Counted from the stretch's first letter, positions 19,394 to 29,292 are shown. The stretch: DNA of 64,000 nucleotides from Metabacillus sp. KUDC1714 (GCF_014217835.1 NZ_CP055263.1:4529501-4593500); one strand, 5' to 3'. Notes: a model not told the origin generated them from the letters alone. Program-made: numbers and translations.

Positions 19394-19439
19394 TCAAGAT
19401 TCGTATTTTTCACTAAATAGATTGAGGAGGGCAGACAAT

Positions 19440-21431
19440 ATGAGCAATAAACTATACCATGGAGCTGCGTACTATCCCGAATTATGGAATGAAGAAGCAA
19501 TAGAAAACGATATAAACTTAATGATTGAAGCTGGTATAAATGTTATCAGAATGGGTGAATTTGCTTGGTCAATCATTGAAAAGGAAGAAGGGAAGATTGA
19601 TGTTAGTTTCTTCAATTCCATGATTAATAAATTGAGTAATCATGGAATTGAAACAATCATGTGTACACCAACACCTACCCCGCCAATTTGGTTAACCCAC
19701 AATCACCCAGAAAGAATGTATGTTGATGCAGACGGACGGGTGATGGGACACGGTTCTCGTCAGCATGTTTGTACGAATAATGCTTATTTTCGTGAAAGAG
19801 CTGCGATTATTACTGAGGAAATTGCAAAGTCAGTTGGAAATCTTCCCGGAGTAATAGGTTGGCAAATCGACAATGAATTTAAATGTCATGTAAGTGAATG
19901 TATGTGTACAACATGTAAGACACTTTGGCATGAATGGTTAGAAAAACGCTATGGAACAATTGATGAATTAAATGAAGCATGGGGAACCCATATTTGGAGC
20001 CAACATTATCATCAATTTGACCAAGTTCCACAACCTCATCCGGCACCTTTTCTACATAATTCATCGTTAAAGACAATGTATCAGCTATTTTCATATGAAA
20101 AAATTGCTGAATTTTCAGATGAACAAGCAGCAATTATCCGTAAACATTCTCAAGCACCGATCACACATAATAGTACAACCTTTTTTCATGTTGATAATGA
20201 GCGACTTTACGAAAACCTGGATTTCGCGTCATTTGATACGTATGCAGAACAAAATAATTTTGCTTCCTATTTATTTAACTGTGATTTGTGGCGGAATTTT
20301 AAGAAGGGCAAAGATTTTTGGATTATGGAAACCAGCCCATCTTATAGCGCTTCACTAGAAAACTATGCTGTTCCACATCCAAATGGCTATCTTAAAGCAG
20401 AGGCTGTTGCGGCTTATGCATTAGGAGCAGAGGCCTTTTGTTATTGGCTTTGGAGACAGCAACGCACTGGATGTGAACAACCACATGGATCTGTTATTAG
20501 TGCATGGGGAAAACCTACAGTTGGCTTTGAGAATGTAATGGAAGTAGAGAAGGCAAGAAAAGAAATAGAGTCTGTTATCCTGTCTACAAAACCCATTCAA
20601 GCTGAAGTGGCAATTACCTATTCAGATATCGCGAAGGCTTTTATAAAAACAGAGCCACATAAAGGCTTAGATTATCGATCACTTATGATTGATTATTATG
20701 AGAAAATTTTATCAATTGGTTACCATCGTGACCTTATTCCTGAACAAGCGAATTTAAATGGGTATAAATTACTGTTCACTCCATTTGTTCACTATTTATC
20801 GCCAAATTATATTTCGCAAGCAGAAAAATTTGTTGAGGAAGGAGGAATATGGATTGTTGGACCGCTTTCAGGTGGTAGAACGATAAATCATACGATTCAT
20901 ACAGATGCTGCATTAGGGGAGTTAGATCAACTTGCCGGTGTAGAAACACTATTTACGTATCCTATGGATGGTACTGAATCAATTGGAGAGTTTATGGAAA
21001 CCAGCGCAACTTTAGGAATATGGAGTTCGGTATTTCAACCAAAAGAAGGAAAGTCAGTAGGCATTATTAAGAATGGACTCTCTGCAGGAAAAGCATTCTT
21101 AACAGAAAATAGGCGTGGAAAAGGCAAAATTGTTATGTTAGGATCTTTACCAATAGGTGAGCAAGGAGACTTTTTATTGAAGAAATGTTTCAATCATTAT
21201 GCTGAAGAAGCTAATGTTACTTTGAAGACAGATGTATCAAAAGGGACAATCGTAGCGCCAAGACAAGGAAATGGATATCTAGTATGGATTATTGTCAATA
21301 TGGATGGTATGGGCGGAACATTTACTCTCCCATATGATGGAATTGATGAATTATCAAATGAATATATTTCGAATAGGGAATGTGAAATCGAACCATTTCA
21401 ATATAAGATAATTCGGTTTACAAATGATTGA
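19440..21431 (+). CDS. yesZ: Beta-galactosidase, GH42 (YesZ)
   Basis: It cleaves terminal beta-galactosyl residues from galactan side chains of rhamnogalacturonan oligosaccharides in the cytosol. The 663-residue length equals that of B. subtilis YesZ. The acid/base is E146 (IDNEF) and the nucleophile E297 (METSPS). A zinc-binding Cys cluster, HVSECMCTTC just after the acid/base plus an upstream Cys in HVCTNN, is intact. The C-terminal half shows the trimerisation Rossmann-like domain and a small beta domain. The ATG at 19440 is chosen, 8 bases after GAGGAGGG, over an upstream frame from 19422. It ends the pectin transcript at a strong terminator. Confidence 0.94.
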   Translation: MSNKLYHGAAYYPELWNEEAIENDINLMIEAGINVIRMGEFAWSIIEKEEGKIDVSFFNSMINKLSNHGIETIMCTPTPTPPIWLTHNHPERMYVDADGRVMGHGSRQHVCTNNAYFRERAAIITEEIAKSVGNLPGVIGWQIDNEFKCHVSECMCTTCKTLWHEWLEKRYGTIDELNEAWGTHIWSQHYHQFDQVPQPHPAPFLHNSSLKTMYQLFSYEKIAEFSDEQAAIIRKHSQAPITHNSTTFFHVDNERLYENLDFASFDTYAEQNNFASYLFNCDLWRNFKKGKDFWIMETSPSYSASLENYAVPHPNGYLKAEAVAAYALGAEAFCYWLWRQQRTGCEQPHGSVISAWGKPTVGFENVMEVEKARKEIESVILSTKPIQAEVAITYSDIAKAFIKTEPHKGLDYRSLMIDYYEKILSIGYHRDLIPEQANLNGYKLLFTPFVHYLSPNYISQAEKFVEEGGIWIVGPLSGGRTINHTIHTDAALGELDQLAGVETLFTYPMDGTESIGEFMETSATLGIWSSVFQPKEGKSVGIIKNGLSAGKAFLTENRRGKGKIVMLGSLPIGEQGDFLLKKCFNHYAEEANVTLKTDVSKGTIVAPRQGNGYLVWIIVNMDGMGGTFTLPYDGIDELSNEYISNRECEIEPFQYKIIRFTND

Positions 21432-21510
21432 GTAGAAATAGGAAGTTTATATATGGCTAAGAATGAACCGCAATTACCTATTCGTGATAAAACCAAAATT
21501 CGTTTTCTTG

Positions 21511-21556
21511 AAAAAAGACAAAGCATCTATGCGTAGGGTGCATTGTCTTTTTCAAT
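21511..21556. terminator. Bidirectional terminator between yesZ and a convergent gene
   Basis: AAAAAGACAAAGCA (21512-21525) pairs with TGCATTGTCTTTTT (21539-21552). The T run on each side serves both the yesZ transcript and the minus-strand gene ending at 21576. Confidence 0.8.
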
Positions 21557-21575
21557 TTTATGATCCGATATTCAA

Positions 21576-22454
21576 TTAATCGACCGTCATGTTACCAACA
21601 ACTGCTCGAATTGCATTAAGAGTTTGTCCTTTGAATGAATCTGAAACTGTTTCACCGGACGGGTTTTGATAGTAATAGGCTGCCTTTTCAATATCAAAGC
21701 GAAACCCGAGATTTAGTAAGGCATTTTGAAGTTCTTGAGGTAATTCAGTTAGACCAGTTTGTTTAATGTAATATGGAGTAGGATACACTTTTACATCTAT
21801 ATCACCTTTTCCTGTGTAGACGACAAATAAATTTGTATCTTTTTGTAGCAACCATTGATTTTTAGAATATAGAGAAATCCGTGAATCCTCTAGTGATGAA
21901 ATCCCTGGTAGGTTTATGCCATAGATTAAATTAACGATCCTTATTAATTCTTCGTATGTATGAAGATTATATGTCTTAAGGTATAGGTCCATCACTTCCG
22001 CTTTTTTTAATGACATGATGGTTTTATTAGATTCAGTTGAAGGGTTTTTGATATTTAGAGCTTCTCTCAACCCTTCCATAATTTCGTCAGAATAGACTAA
22101 GAGTTTTGCTCCTTCACCTTCGTCTGAAATTTTGTTTAAATTTAAACAAAAAACATCGTTGACAGCTTTACGGAATAACATACCAGTAATCGGTATTTCA
22201 ACTTGCTTGATGTATTGCTTTAAAACATCAATTTTAGACATTCCACTGATAATATGATCAAATTCTCCTGAAGAAGAGGAAACACCAAAACTTTTTCTTA
22301 TAACAGTCATAATCGGAATTGGATATTTTGAAGTCTCTAATTGAGAAGATATTTTTTTCTTGTCCTTAACAAAAAATACTGCAATTGAAAGAAAAAGGAA
22401 TGAAATCAAAGCCAAAAGAGGTAGTCTAAGTAGAAAGTGTTTGTTGTTTTTCAT
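21576..22454 (-). CDS. Membrane-anchored protein of unknown function
   Basis: A 292-residue protein with one N-terminal membrane segment (about residues 8-28, LLRLPLLALISFLFLSIAVFFV) and a large extracytoplasmic remainder. I do not recognise a catalytic motif; a distant match to DUF3919-like Bacillus proteins is possible but unsure. The middle is helical (MSKIDVLKQYI, ELIRIVNLIYGIN) and the end contains a strand-rich part with YYYQNPSGETVSDSF. It stands alone on the minus strand between the pectin and galacturonate genes, with no shared operon. No link to sugar use can be shown. Confidence 0.75.
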   Translation of the reverse strand: MKNNKHFLLRLPLLALISFLFLSIAVFFVKDKKKISSQLETSKYPIPIMTVIRKSFGVSSSSGEFDHIISGMSKIDVLKQYIKQVEIPITGMLFRKAVNDVFCLNLNKISDEGEGAKLLVYSDEIMEGLREALNIKNPSTESNKTIMSLKKAEVMDLYLKTYNLHTYEELIRIVNLIYGINLPGISSLEDSRISLYSKNQWLLQKDTNLFVVYTGKGDIDVKVYPTPYYIKQTGLTELPQELQNALLNLGFRFDIEKAAYYYQNPSGETVSDSFKGQTLNAIRAVVGNMTVD

Positions 22455-22628
22455 TTATTTTCAACCTTTTCTTGTTTTTTTAGATCAAAAGTCATTATTT
22501 CATTACTTCTAGTTTATTAAAAAAATGATAAATTTACCATAAAAAAATATTGATACTATATTTCTAACTATCTTTCAAAACTATTATAATAGATGATTAT
22601 AAAATGTTTTTTATATTGTTCGAAAATA

Positions 22629-22657
22629 TTGAATATTTTTCCCTAACAGCATATAAT
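22629..22657 (+). promoter_or_regulatory. Promoter of the uxaC-exuR transcript
   Basis: TTGAAT (22629-22634) and a perfect TATAAT (22652-22657) are 17 bases apart. The predicted start site is about 22664, immediately before the first ExuR operator. Confidence 0.75.
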
Positions 22658-22666
22658 AAAGTTAAA

Positions 22667-22680
22667 TGTTCACGTGTGCA
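22667..22680. promoter_or_regulatory. ExuR operator, site 1
   Basis: TGTTCACGTGTGCA, a near-palindrome centred on CACGTG, typical of LacI/GalR-family operators. It sits right at the transcription start, where a repressor would block RNA polymerase. Confidence 0.8.
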
Positions 22681-22732
22681 AAAATTGAATAGTTTAAAAT
22701 AAGTTAAATAAATGTTTTGATTTTTACAATTA

Positions 22733-22746
22733 TGTTCACGTGTGCA
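22733..22746. promoter_or_regulatory. ExuR operator, site 2
   Basis: An identical copy, TGTTCACGTGTGCA, 66 bases after site 1 and just before the uxaC ribosome site. Spacing of about six helical turns would allow two bound dimers to interact. Confidence 0.8.
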
Positions 22747-22776
22747 AGAATTTAAAACCTAAAGGGGTTGAATAAG

Positions 22777-24204
22777 TTGCAAACATTCATGGGAGAAAAT
22801 TTTTTATTAACAAATGATGTGGCTGTTACTTTATATCACCAATATGCTAAGGACTTATCAATTATTGATTATCACTGTCATTTAAGTCCTCAAGAAATTT
22901 ATGAAAATAAACAGTTTAAAAATATAACTGAGGCCTGGTTATATGGGGACCATTATAAGTGGAGAGCAATGAGAGCGAATGGAATTGAAGAAAAATTTAT
23001 CACGGGTAATGCGAGTGATTATGATAAATTCCTAGCATGGGCAAAAACGATACCAATGACTATTGGGAATCCTCTTTATAATTGGACACATCTAGAGCTG
23101 CAACGATTTTTCGGTATTTACGACATTTTAAATGAAAAAAGTGCACCGATGATATGGGAAAAGGTAAATCAATTATTGAACAGTGAAGAATTTACCGTAA
23201 GAGAGCTTATTAAAAAGTCTGGTGTCGAAGTCATTTGCACTACAGATGACCCTGTTGATTCACTAGAATATCATCAGAAGTTAAATGCAACAGACGATTT
23301 CCAAGTTCGTGTTTTACCAAGCTTTAGACCTGATAAAGGCTTAGAAATAAACCGAGATCAATTTGTTGCATGGGTTGAAAGCCTTTCCATGATTTCGAAT
23401 ACAACAATTAACAATTATGATGATTTTTTAACCGCACTAGAATCAAGAGTAGACTTTTTCCATGAACTTGGAGGAAGAGTATCAGATCATGCGATTGACA
23501 CGATGATGTTTGCTGATGCAGACAAAATTGAAGTTGATAGAATCTTTAAACAAGCTTTAGCGGGTGAAAAGGTAAGTCTTGAGGATGAAAAGAAATATAA
23601 GTCTTATACATTAGTATTCTTAGGAAAGAAATATTCTAGCCTAGGCTGGGCGATGCAATTACATATTAACGCTCTACGAAATAATAATAGTAGAATGTTA
23701 AGGGAGCTAGGGCCAGATACTGGATATGATGGTATGAATGATGATCTTGTTGCAAAGCCTTTATGCCAATTCCTTGATCGATTGGAAAGTGAGAATGCAC
23801 TACCAAAAACGATTGTTTATTCACTTAACCCAAGAGATAACAATGTGCTTGCAAGCTTGATTGGTAGCTTCCAAGGTGGAGGAATTCGAGGTAAAATGCA
23901 GTTTGGAACTGCATGGTGGTACAATGATCAGAAGGACGGTATGTTAGATCAAATGAAGACGCTTGCGAATATTGGGCTATTTAGTCAATTTATTGGTATG
24001 CTTACAGATTCTAGAAGTTTTCTTTCTTATACAAGACATGAATATTTTAGAAGACTTATCTGTCAATTAATTGGGGAATGGGTGGCAAATGGTGAAGTAC
24101 CGAATGATCCTGACATGCTAGGTGAAATTGTGCAAGGTATTTCATATTACAATGCGAAAGAATACTTTCAATTTAACGGTGTCTTGGAACTAGAAAAAGG
24201 ATAA
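22777..24204 (+). CDS. uxaC: Uronate isomerase UxaC
   Basis: It isomerises D-galacturonate to D-tagaturonate (and glucuronate to fructuronate) in the cytosol. The 475-residue chain resembles B. subtilis UxaC throughout: FMGENFLL, IIDYHCHLSP with the metal-binding H33/H35 pair, ITEAWLYGDHYKWRAMR, GFRPDKGL-like SFRPDKGLEINR, and the C-terminal MLTDSRSFLSYTRHEYFRR. A TTG start at 22777 is chosen, about 10 bases after AAAGGGG; the TTG at 22768 lies too close to that site. It leads the galacturonate gene set with two identical operators in its leader. Confidence 0.95.
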   Translation: MQTFMGENFLLTNDVAVTLYHQYAKDLSIIDYHCHLSPQEIYENKQFKNITEAWLYGDHYKWRAMRANGIEEKFITGNASDYDKFLAWAKTIPMTIGNPLYNWTHLELQRFFGIYDILNEKSAPMIWEKVNQLLNSEEFTVRELIKKSGVEVICTTDDPVDSLEYHQKLNATDDFQVRVLPSFRPDKGLEINRDQFVAWVESLSMISNTTINNYDDFLTALESRVDFFHELGGRVSDHAIDTMMFADADKIEVDRIFKQALAGEKVSLEDEKKYKSYTLVFLGKKYSSLGWAMQLHINALRNNNSRMLRELGPDTGYDGMNDDLVAKPLCQFLDRLESENALPKTIVYSLNPRDNNVLASLIGSFQGGGIRGKMQFGTAWWYNDQKDGMLDQMKTLANIGLFSQFIGMLTDSRSFLSYTRHEYFRRLICQLIGEWVANGEVPNDPDMLGEIVQGISYYNAKEYFQFNGVLELEKG

Positions 24205-24240
24205 TATGTTTGGTTAAAGGAATTGAAAGAAGGTATTTAG

Positions 24241-25251
24241 GTGGCAGTTACAATTAAAGATATTGCTAAGTTAGCAAATGTTTCACATACAACAGTTTCT
24301 AGAGCACTTAACAATAGTCCATTAATAAAAGATAAGACAAAACAAAAAATCGTTGAGATAGCAAACCAACTTAACTATTCACCTGATGTGCATGCTCGAA
24401 GTCTTGTTCTGCAAAAGTCGTATACAATTGGATTATTTTTAACTAGCTTAGTTAATGGTACATCTTCAAGTTTTCTAGCTGAAACCATCAAAGGTGTCCA
24501 TACGGTTATTGATGAAAATTATAATTTATTTGTGAGAGGAATCCAGGATTTTCAATCTTTTTCATCTATCACTCGAAAAAGATTTGATGGAATTATCTTG
24601 ATGAGCCAAAGTGATGTGGATAACGCGTTTATCTATCATGTTTTAGAGCAAAAAATCCCACTTGTGATTTTAAATCGCAAGGTTGAGGATCGATCAATCA
24701 TCAATATTTTATCTAATGATTGTGAAGGAGCTTATGAAGCCGTTAGTTTGTTCATTAAGAATGGCCATCAGAATATTGCTATTATTGAAGGCACATCAGA
24801 ATTTCGCTCATCACAAGAACGAAAAGAAGGTTATTTAAATGCTCTGATTGATCATAATGTACCTATTCTTCAGCAGTATATGGTGAAAGGGAATTATGAT
24901 ATGGAAAGCGGCTATGAGGCGATGAAAAAATTATTATCACTAAATAGTCCACCTACTGCGGTGTTTTGTTCAAATGATGATATGGCAATTGGAGCAATGA
25001 AAGCAATCAACGAAGCAGGACTTGTCGTACCAACGCAAATGTCCATTATTGGCTTCGATGATATTGGCTTTTCTGAATATACGACACCAGCTCTAACTAC
25101 AGTTAAAAGACCGATTGAACAAATTAGTATAGTTGGTGCAAAAAAGCTATTAGAATTAATGGATGAAGATGTGGGAGAAGCTGCTCCAATATACTTAACA
25201 ACTAACTTAGTCAATCGTCAAACTGTCGATGGACCTCGCGTAGTACAATAA
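24241..25251 (+). CDS. exuR: LacI/GalR-family regulator ExuR
   Basis: DNA-binding repressor of hexuronate use. The 336 residues start with the LacI helix-turn-helix TIKDIAKLANVSHTTVSRALN (about 4-24) and hinge RSLVLQKSYTIG, followed by a periplasmic-binding-like ligand domain with VFCSNDDMAIGAMKA and IGFDDIGFSEYTTP motifs. Its place between uxaC and uxaB equals that of exuR in the B. subtilis exu locus. The GTG start follows AAGAAGG. Three copies of one CACGTG-centred palindrome before uxaC and uxaB are its obvious binding sites. The inducer is probably a hexuronate or an intermediate such as tagaturonate. Confidence 0.9.
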   Translation: MAVTIKDIAKLANVSHTTVSRALNNSPLIKDKTKQKIVEIANQLNYSPDVHARSLVLQKSYTIGLFLTSLVNGTSSSFLAETIKGVHTVIDENYNLFVRGIQDFQSFSSITRKRFDGIILMSQSDVDNAFIYHVLEQKIPLVILNRKVEDRSIINILSNDCEGAYEAVSLFIKNGHQNIAIIEGTSEFRSSQERKEGYLNALIDHNVPILQQYMVKGNYDMESGYEAMKKLLSLNSPPTAVFCSNDDMAIGAMKAINEAGLVVPTQMSIIGFDDIGFSEYTTPALTTVKRPIEQISIVGAKKLLELMDEDVGEAAPIYLTTNLVNRQTVDGPRVVQ

Positions 25252-25259
25252 TTGAAAGG

Positions 25260-25296
25260 GTCTGAACATAGATGTTGAAATTATGGTTCAGACACT
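25260..25296 (+). terminator. Hairpin after exuR
   Basis: GTCTGAACATA pairs with TATGGTTCAGAC (one bulged G, 25260-25293). The tail is only moderately T-rich, so it may attenuate rather than stop transcription towards uxaB. Confidence 0.55.
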
Positions 25297-25316
25297 TTCA
25301 TTATTATTTACAAAAA

Positions 25317-25330
25317 TGTTCACGTGTGCA
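25317..25330. promoter_or_regulatory. ExuR operator, site 3, before uxaB
   Basis: A third exact copy of TGTTCACGTGTGCA, 27 bases before the uxaB start, so uxaB-uxaA can be repressed separately from uxaC-exuR. Confidence 0.8.
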
Positions 25331-25357
25331 AAATTTCTTTTCTGAGGAGGCAATAAA

Positions 25358-26842
25358 TTGCAAAATTTAACTAAAGAGTTAGTGGACAATGATCAATTAT
25401 ATCCAGAAAAAGTGCTGCAATTTGGTACTGGCAATTTTCTAAGAGCTTTTACAGATTGGCAAATTCACGAAATGAATAAGCAGAATTTATTTAATGGTTG
25501 TGTTGTCGTTGTGCAGTCAACATCGAACGGAACTGTTGATACGATAAACGAACAAGATGGACTATATACCTTATATTTGCAAGGTATTAAAGATCAAAAA
25601 CCGGTTAGTGAACATGAAGTAATTAGTAGTGTGAGCAGAGGGATAAATTTAGTCAATAATTATGGTGAATATTTAGCAATGGCAAAAAATCCAGAACTAC
25701 GTTTTATTATCTCAAATACGACTGAGGCTGGTATTACATTTCAAGTGGAGGATCAACTTCATGATCGACCACAAAAAAGCTTTCCCGGTAAGTTAACAGC
25801 ATTTTTGTATGAAAGGTTTCAAGTTTTTAAAGGTGACCCTTCCAAAGGGTTTATCATTTTTCCATGTGAGTTGATTGAGGAAAATGGAAAGGAATTAAAA
25901 AGAATCGTTTTGCAATATGCTCACACTTGGAACTTAGAAACTGAATTTATTGATTGGGTCGTAGATGCGAATACCTTTTGCAATACATTAGTCGATCGAA
26001 TCGTACCAGGATTTCCTAAGGATACAATTAAAGAAAAAACAGAAGAACTTGGTTATATAGATAAGCTAGTTGTTGTTGGCGAGCAGTTTCACTTGTTTGT
26101 TATTGAAGGTCCAGAGTTTGTTAAAGATGAATTTCCAGCTGAAAAAGCAGGATTAAATGTCCATGTAGTCGACGACTTAAGCTCCTACAGATTGAAGAAG
26201 GTAAAAATATTGAATGGTGCACATACTTTGATGACACCTGTTGCCTATTTATATGGTTTAAACACAGTAAGTGAAGCAGTTACGACAGACATTATGAAGG
26301 AATATGTCGAGGACACAATCTTAAACGAAATTCTTCCGACATTATCCTTTTCCAAAGAAGAGCTTACCCAATTTACGGAGGATGTCTTAAATCGATTTAA
26401 AAATCCTTTTATTCATCATTATTTATCAAGTATTGCATTAAATTCCATCTCAAAATTTAAAGCTAGGATCTTACCGACACTACTCGACTTTGTAGATCAG
26501 TTTGGAAAGCTGCCAAAAGGTATCGTTTTTTCATTAAGTGCTCTGATCTATTTCTACAAGGGAAAACGTGGAACTGAAGAAATTGACCTAGTTGATGATG
26601 AAGTGACATTAACTTTATTTAAAGAATTATGGAGCAACTGTGATGAAAGTGAAATGAAAATTGGAGATCTTGTTTCAAATATTTTGGCTGATGAAAGACT
26701 TTGGGGATTAAATTTAAATGAGATACCCAACTTAACCGAATCGGTAACACGAAATGTAGTAACAATTGCTGAATTGGGTATGACTGAGGCTCTTAAACAA
26801 TTACCACACTTAAAGGGTGAATATAATGAAAGCGTTTATTAA
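25358..26842 (+). CDS. uxaB: Tagaturonate reductase UxaB
   Basis: NADH-dependent reduction of D-tagaturonate to D-altronate, the second step of galacturonate catabolism. The 494 residues fit the mannitol dehydrogenase-like family: an N-terminal nucleotide-binding part with VLQFGTGNFLRAFTDWQI, and a helical C-terminal domain with KILNGAHTLMTPVAYLYG, which carries the catalytic Lys/Asn/His positions of the family. The start is a TTG 7 bases after AGGAGG. Its last 17 bases overlap uxaA, so the two are co-translated. An ExuR operator lies upstream. Confidence 0.95.
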   Translation: MQNLTKELVDNDQLYPEKVLQFGTGNFLRAFTDWQIHEMNKQNLFNGCVVVVQSTSNGTVDTINEQDGLYTLYLQGIKDQKPVSEHEVISSVSRGINLVNNYGEYLAMAKNPELRFIISNTTEAGITFQVEDQLHDRPQKSFPGKLTAFLYERFQVFKGDPSKGFIIFPCELIEENGKELKRIVLQYAHTWNLETEFIDWVVDANTFCNTLVDRIVPGFPKDTIKEKTEELGYIDKLVVVGEQFHLFVIEGPEFVKDEFPAEKAGLNVHVVDDLSSYRLKKVKILNGAHTLMTPVAYLYGLNTVSEAVTTDIMKEYVEDTILNEILPTLSFSKEELTQFTEDVLNRFKNPFIHHYLSSIALNSISKFKARILPTLLDFVDQFGKLPKGIVFSLSALIYFYKGKRGTEEIDLVDDEVTLTLFKELWSNCDESEMKIGDLVSNILADERLWGLNLNEIPNLTESVTRNVVTIAELGMTEALKQLPHLKGEYNESVY

Positions 26843-28316
26843 AATAAATGAGCTTGATAATGTTGCGGTTGCTATACGCCATCTAGAAGAAAATGAAAAA
26901 CTTGAAGTAGATGGCGAAACAATTCAATTAAAAGAGGCTGTTGCTAAAGGACATAAGTTCTCATTGAAGTTCATAAAAACTGGCGAAAATATTCTAAAGT
27001 ATGGTTTTCCAATCGGTCATGCTACAGATGATATAGATGTTGGTACCTGGGTGCATTCGCATAATACGAAGACAAATTTGTCTGGTGTGGAAGAATATGA
27101 ATATCATCCTAACATTCAACATATAATCGGACAGCGAAAAAATATGACCTTTAAAGGGTATAAGCGAGACGATGGGCAGGTAGGAATTCGTAATGAGCTT
27201 TGGATCGTACCAACGGTAGGATGTGTGAACGGGATTGCAGATCAAATCATCCGAGAATTTAAAGAAAGGGTTGGAGACATTTCTCCCTTCGAACATATAC
27301 AAGTTCTTAAACACAATTATGGCTGTTCACAGCTTGGTGATGACCATGTGAATACCCGAACGATTTTAGGGAATGCAGTGAAACATCCAAATGCAGGTGG
27401 TGTCTTAGTTTTAGGTCTTGGCTGTGAAAATAATGATATTCATGAGTTTAAGGACTCACTAGGTGAATTCAATGAGAATCGAGTTAAGTTTCTCCGTTCA
27501 CAAGAGGTTTCAAATGAAATTGAAGAGGGTGTAGATCTGCTAGTTGAGATTTACGAGAATGCTAGAGCTGATAAAAGAGTGGATATTCCTTTGTCTGAAT
27601 TAAAAATCGGTTTAAAATGTGGTGGTTCGGATGGCTTTTCAGGCATTACAGCTAACCCTTTACTTGGAAGACTCTCCGATTATTTAGTTGCACAAGGAGC
27701 GACAACTGTATTAACTGAAGTTCCAGAAATGTTTGGTGCAGAGAAAATATTGATGGAAAGAGCGGAAAATGAAGAAGTATTTCATGAAATTGTTGAGTTA
27801 ATTAATGATTTTAAACGGTATTTTCAAAAACATGATCAGCCTGTTTATGAAAATCCATCACCAGGTAATAAAGCAGGGGGAATTACAACACTTGAAGATA
27901 AATCTCTAGGCTGTACTCAAAAAGCGGGAACAGCTCCAATAGTAGATGTTTTAAAATATGGTGAAAGATTACACTCAAAAGGATTGAATCTTCTAAGTGC
28001 ACCTGGAAATGATTTGGTTGCATCTACCGCATTAGCAGCATCAGGCTGTCAGCTCGTTTTGTTTACTACAGGGAGAGGGACTCCGTTTGGGACATTTGTC
28101 CCGACGATGAAAATATCAACGAACACACAAATCTTTGAAACAAAGCGTCATTGGATTGATTTTAATGCTGGGACACTTATTGAAGGTCAATCCTCAGAAG
28201 AGCTTTTAGAGGATTTTATTACTTATATTATAAAGGTTGCAAGTGGTGAGCTTTTGAATCACGAAAAGAATAACTTTAGAGAGATTGCTATTTTTAAAAC
28301 AGGTGTTACGTTATAA
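26826..28316 (+). CDS. uxaA: Altronate dehydratase UxaA
   Basis: It dehydrates D-altronate to 2-keto-3-deoxygluconate, the third step of the galacturonate route. The 496-residue protein has the N-terminal SAF-like domain (residues 1-80) and the long dehydratase domain with GYKRDDGQVGIRNELWIVPTV-type, HNYGCSQLGDDH and LKCGGSDGFSGITANPLLG motifs, which include metal-binding Cys and His. The ATG at 26826 is used, 8 bases after AAAGGG and within the uxaB end. Galacturonate thus goes as far as KDG with genes here; the KDG kinase and aldolase are elsewhere. Confidence 0.95.
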   Translation: MKAFIKINELDNVAVAIRHLEENEKLEVDGETIQLKEAVAKGHKFSLKFIKTGENILKYGFPIGHATDDIDVGTWVHSHNTKTNLSGVEEYEYHPNIQHIIGQRKNMTFKGYKRDDGQVGIRNELWIVPTVGCVNGIADQIIREFKERVGDISPFEHIQVLKHNYGCSQLGDDHVNTRTILGNAVKHPNAGGVLVLGLGCENNDIHEFKDSLGEFNENRVKFLRSQEVSNEIEEGVDLLVEIYENARADKRVDIPLSELKIGLKCGGSDGFSGITANPLLGRLSDYLVAQGATTVLTEVPEMFGAEKILMERAENEEVFHEIVELINDFKRYFQKHDQPVYENPSPGNKAGGITTLEDKSLGCTQKAGTAPIVDVLKYGERLHSKGLNLLSAPGNDLVASTALAASGCQLVLFTTGRGTPFGTFVPTMKISTNTQIFETKRHWIDFNAGTLIEGQSSEELLEDFITYIIKVASGELLNHEKNNFREIAIFKTGVTL

Positions 28317-28324
28317 TTTTAATG

Positions 28325-28350
28325 AAGGGGCAGAATTATTCTGTCCTTTC
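28325..28350 (+). terminator. Weak terminator after uxaA
   Basis: AAGGGGCAGAAT pairs with ATTCTGTCCTT with one bulged G and a short T tail. Confidence 0.5.
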
Positions 28351-28413
28351 AAACATTTGTTAACATAATATATTTATGGTTTATAAGGTGATGAGAGGTT
28401 ATGCTTTATATAG

Positions 28414-28450
28414 AAAAAGACCCCCGACATTATAGAATTTCGGGGGTTCA
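28414..28450 (-). terminator. Terminator of the NAD operon
   Basis: CCCCCGA (28421-28427) pairs with TCGGGGG (28440-28446). Read on the minus strand it is followed by TCTTTTTCT and lies just after the nadE stop. Confidence 0.85.
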
Positions 28451-28460
28451 AAAGACTTTA

Positions 28461-29279
28461 TTATTTCCACCATGCATCAAACATAGTAGCAGGTAGTTCA
28501 CGCTTATGCTGAGAAACGAGATAGCGTTTTTCAATTTTTTCAGCAATTTCTTGATCAACTTGTTTTCCTTCTAAATAGTCATCTAGTTGATCATACGTAA
28601 TGCCAAGCTCAGTTTCGTCAGCTTGTAGCGGAGTGTTATCAAGTAAATCCGCAGTTGGTGTTTTGAGATATAGTCGTTCTGGTGCATCTAATTCTTGTAA
28701 TAAGCTTTTACCTTGACGTTTTGTTAATCCAGTGAGGGGTAGAAGGTCTGCTCCACCGTCCCCATATTTTGTGAAAAATCCAGTTACAGCTTCAGCAGCA
28801 TGGTCAGTGCCAATGACTAATAAGCCTTTTTGTCCGCCAACCGCATATTGTGTAACCATGCGTGCTCGCGCTTTTACATTTCCTTTATTAAAGTCAGTGA
28901 GAGGTTCACCTGTTGTATCTTGATAATTTTGGGCAAATGTATCAACAGTACTAGAAATATCAAAAGCGATGCTTTCATCTGGCTGAATAAATGATAATGC
29001 TAGCTGTGCATCATCTTCGTCTTTTTGAACCCCATAAGGAAGACGAACAGCTATAAATTTAGCCTCATAGCCTTCATTTCGTAGTTCTTCTACTGCAAGC
29101 TGTGCAAGGCGTCCAGATAGGGAAGAGTCTTGGCCACCACTAATTCCAAGTACAAAGCCTTTTGCCCCTGTTTTCTTAACGTAATCTTTTAAAAATGTAA
29201 TACGAGCTTGAATTTCTTCCTTTGGATTGATTGTTTCTTTTACATGTAATTCACTCATAATTTGCTTTTGTATACTCAT
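28461..29279 (-). CDS. nadE: Ammonia-dependent NAD synthetase NadE
   Basis: It amidates nicotinate adenine dinucleotide to NAD with ammonia and ATP. The 272-residue length equals B. subtilis NadE. The ATP pyrophosphatase P-loop reads [14 protein letters not shown] (about 46-59). [35 protein letters not shown] and KTPTADL motifs bind deamido-NAD and ATP. No glutaminase domain is present, so ammonia is the nitrogen donor. The start at 29279 (MSIQKQIM) follows AGGAGG; a longer frame upstream overlaps nadD. It is the last gene of the five-gene operon. Confidence 0.96.
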   Translation of the reverse strand: MSIQKQIMSELHVKETINPKEEIQARITFLKDYVKKTGAKGFVLGISGGQDSSLSGRLAQLAVEELRNEGYEAKFIAVRLPYGVQKDEDDAQLALSFIQPDESIAFDISSTVDTFAQNYQDTTGEPLTDFNKGNVKARARMVTQYAVGGQKGLLVIGTDHAAEAVTGFFTKYGDGGADLLPLTGLTKRQGKSLLQELDAPERLYLKTPTADLLDNTPLQADETELGITYDQLDDYLEGKQVDQEIAEKIEKRYLVSQHKRELPATMFDAWWK

Positions 29280-29292
29280 TTTTTCATTCCTC

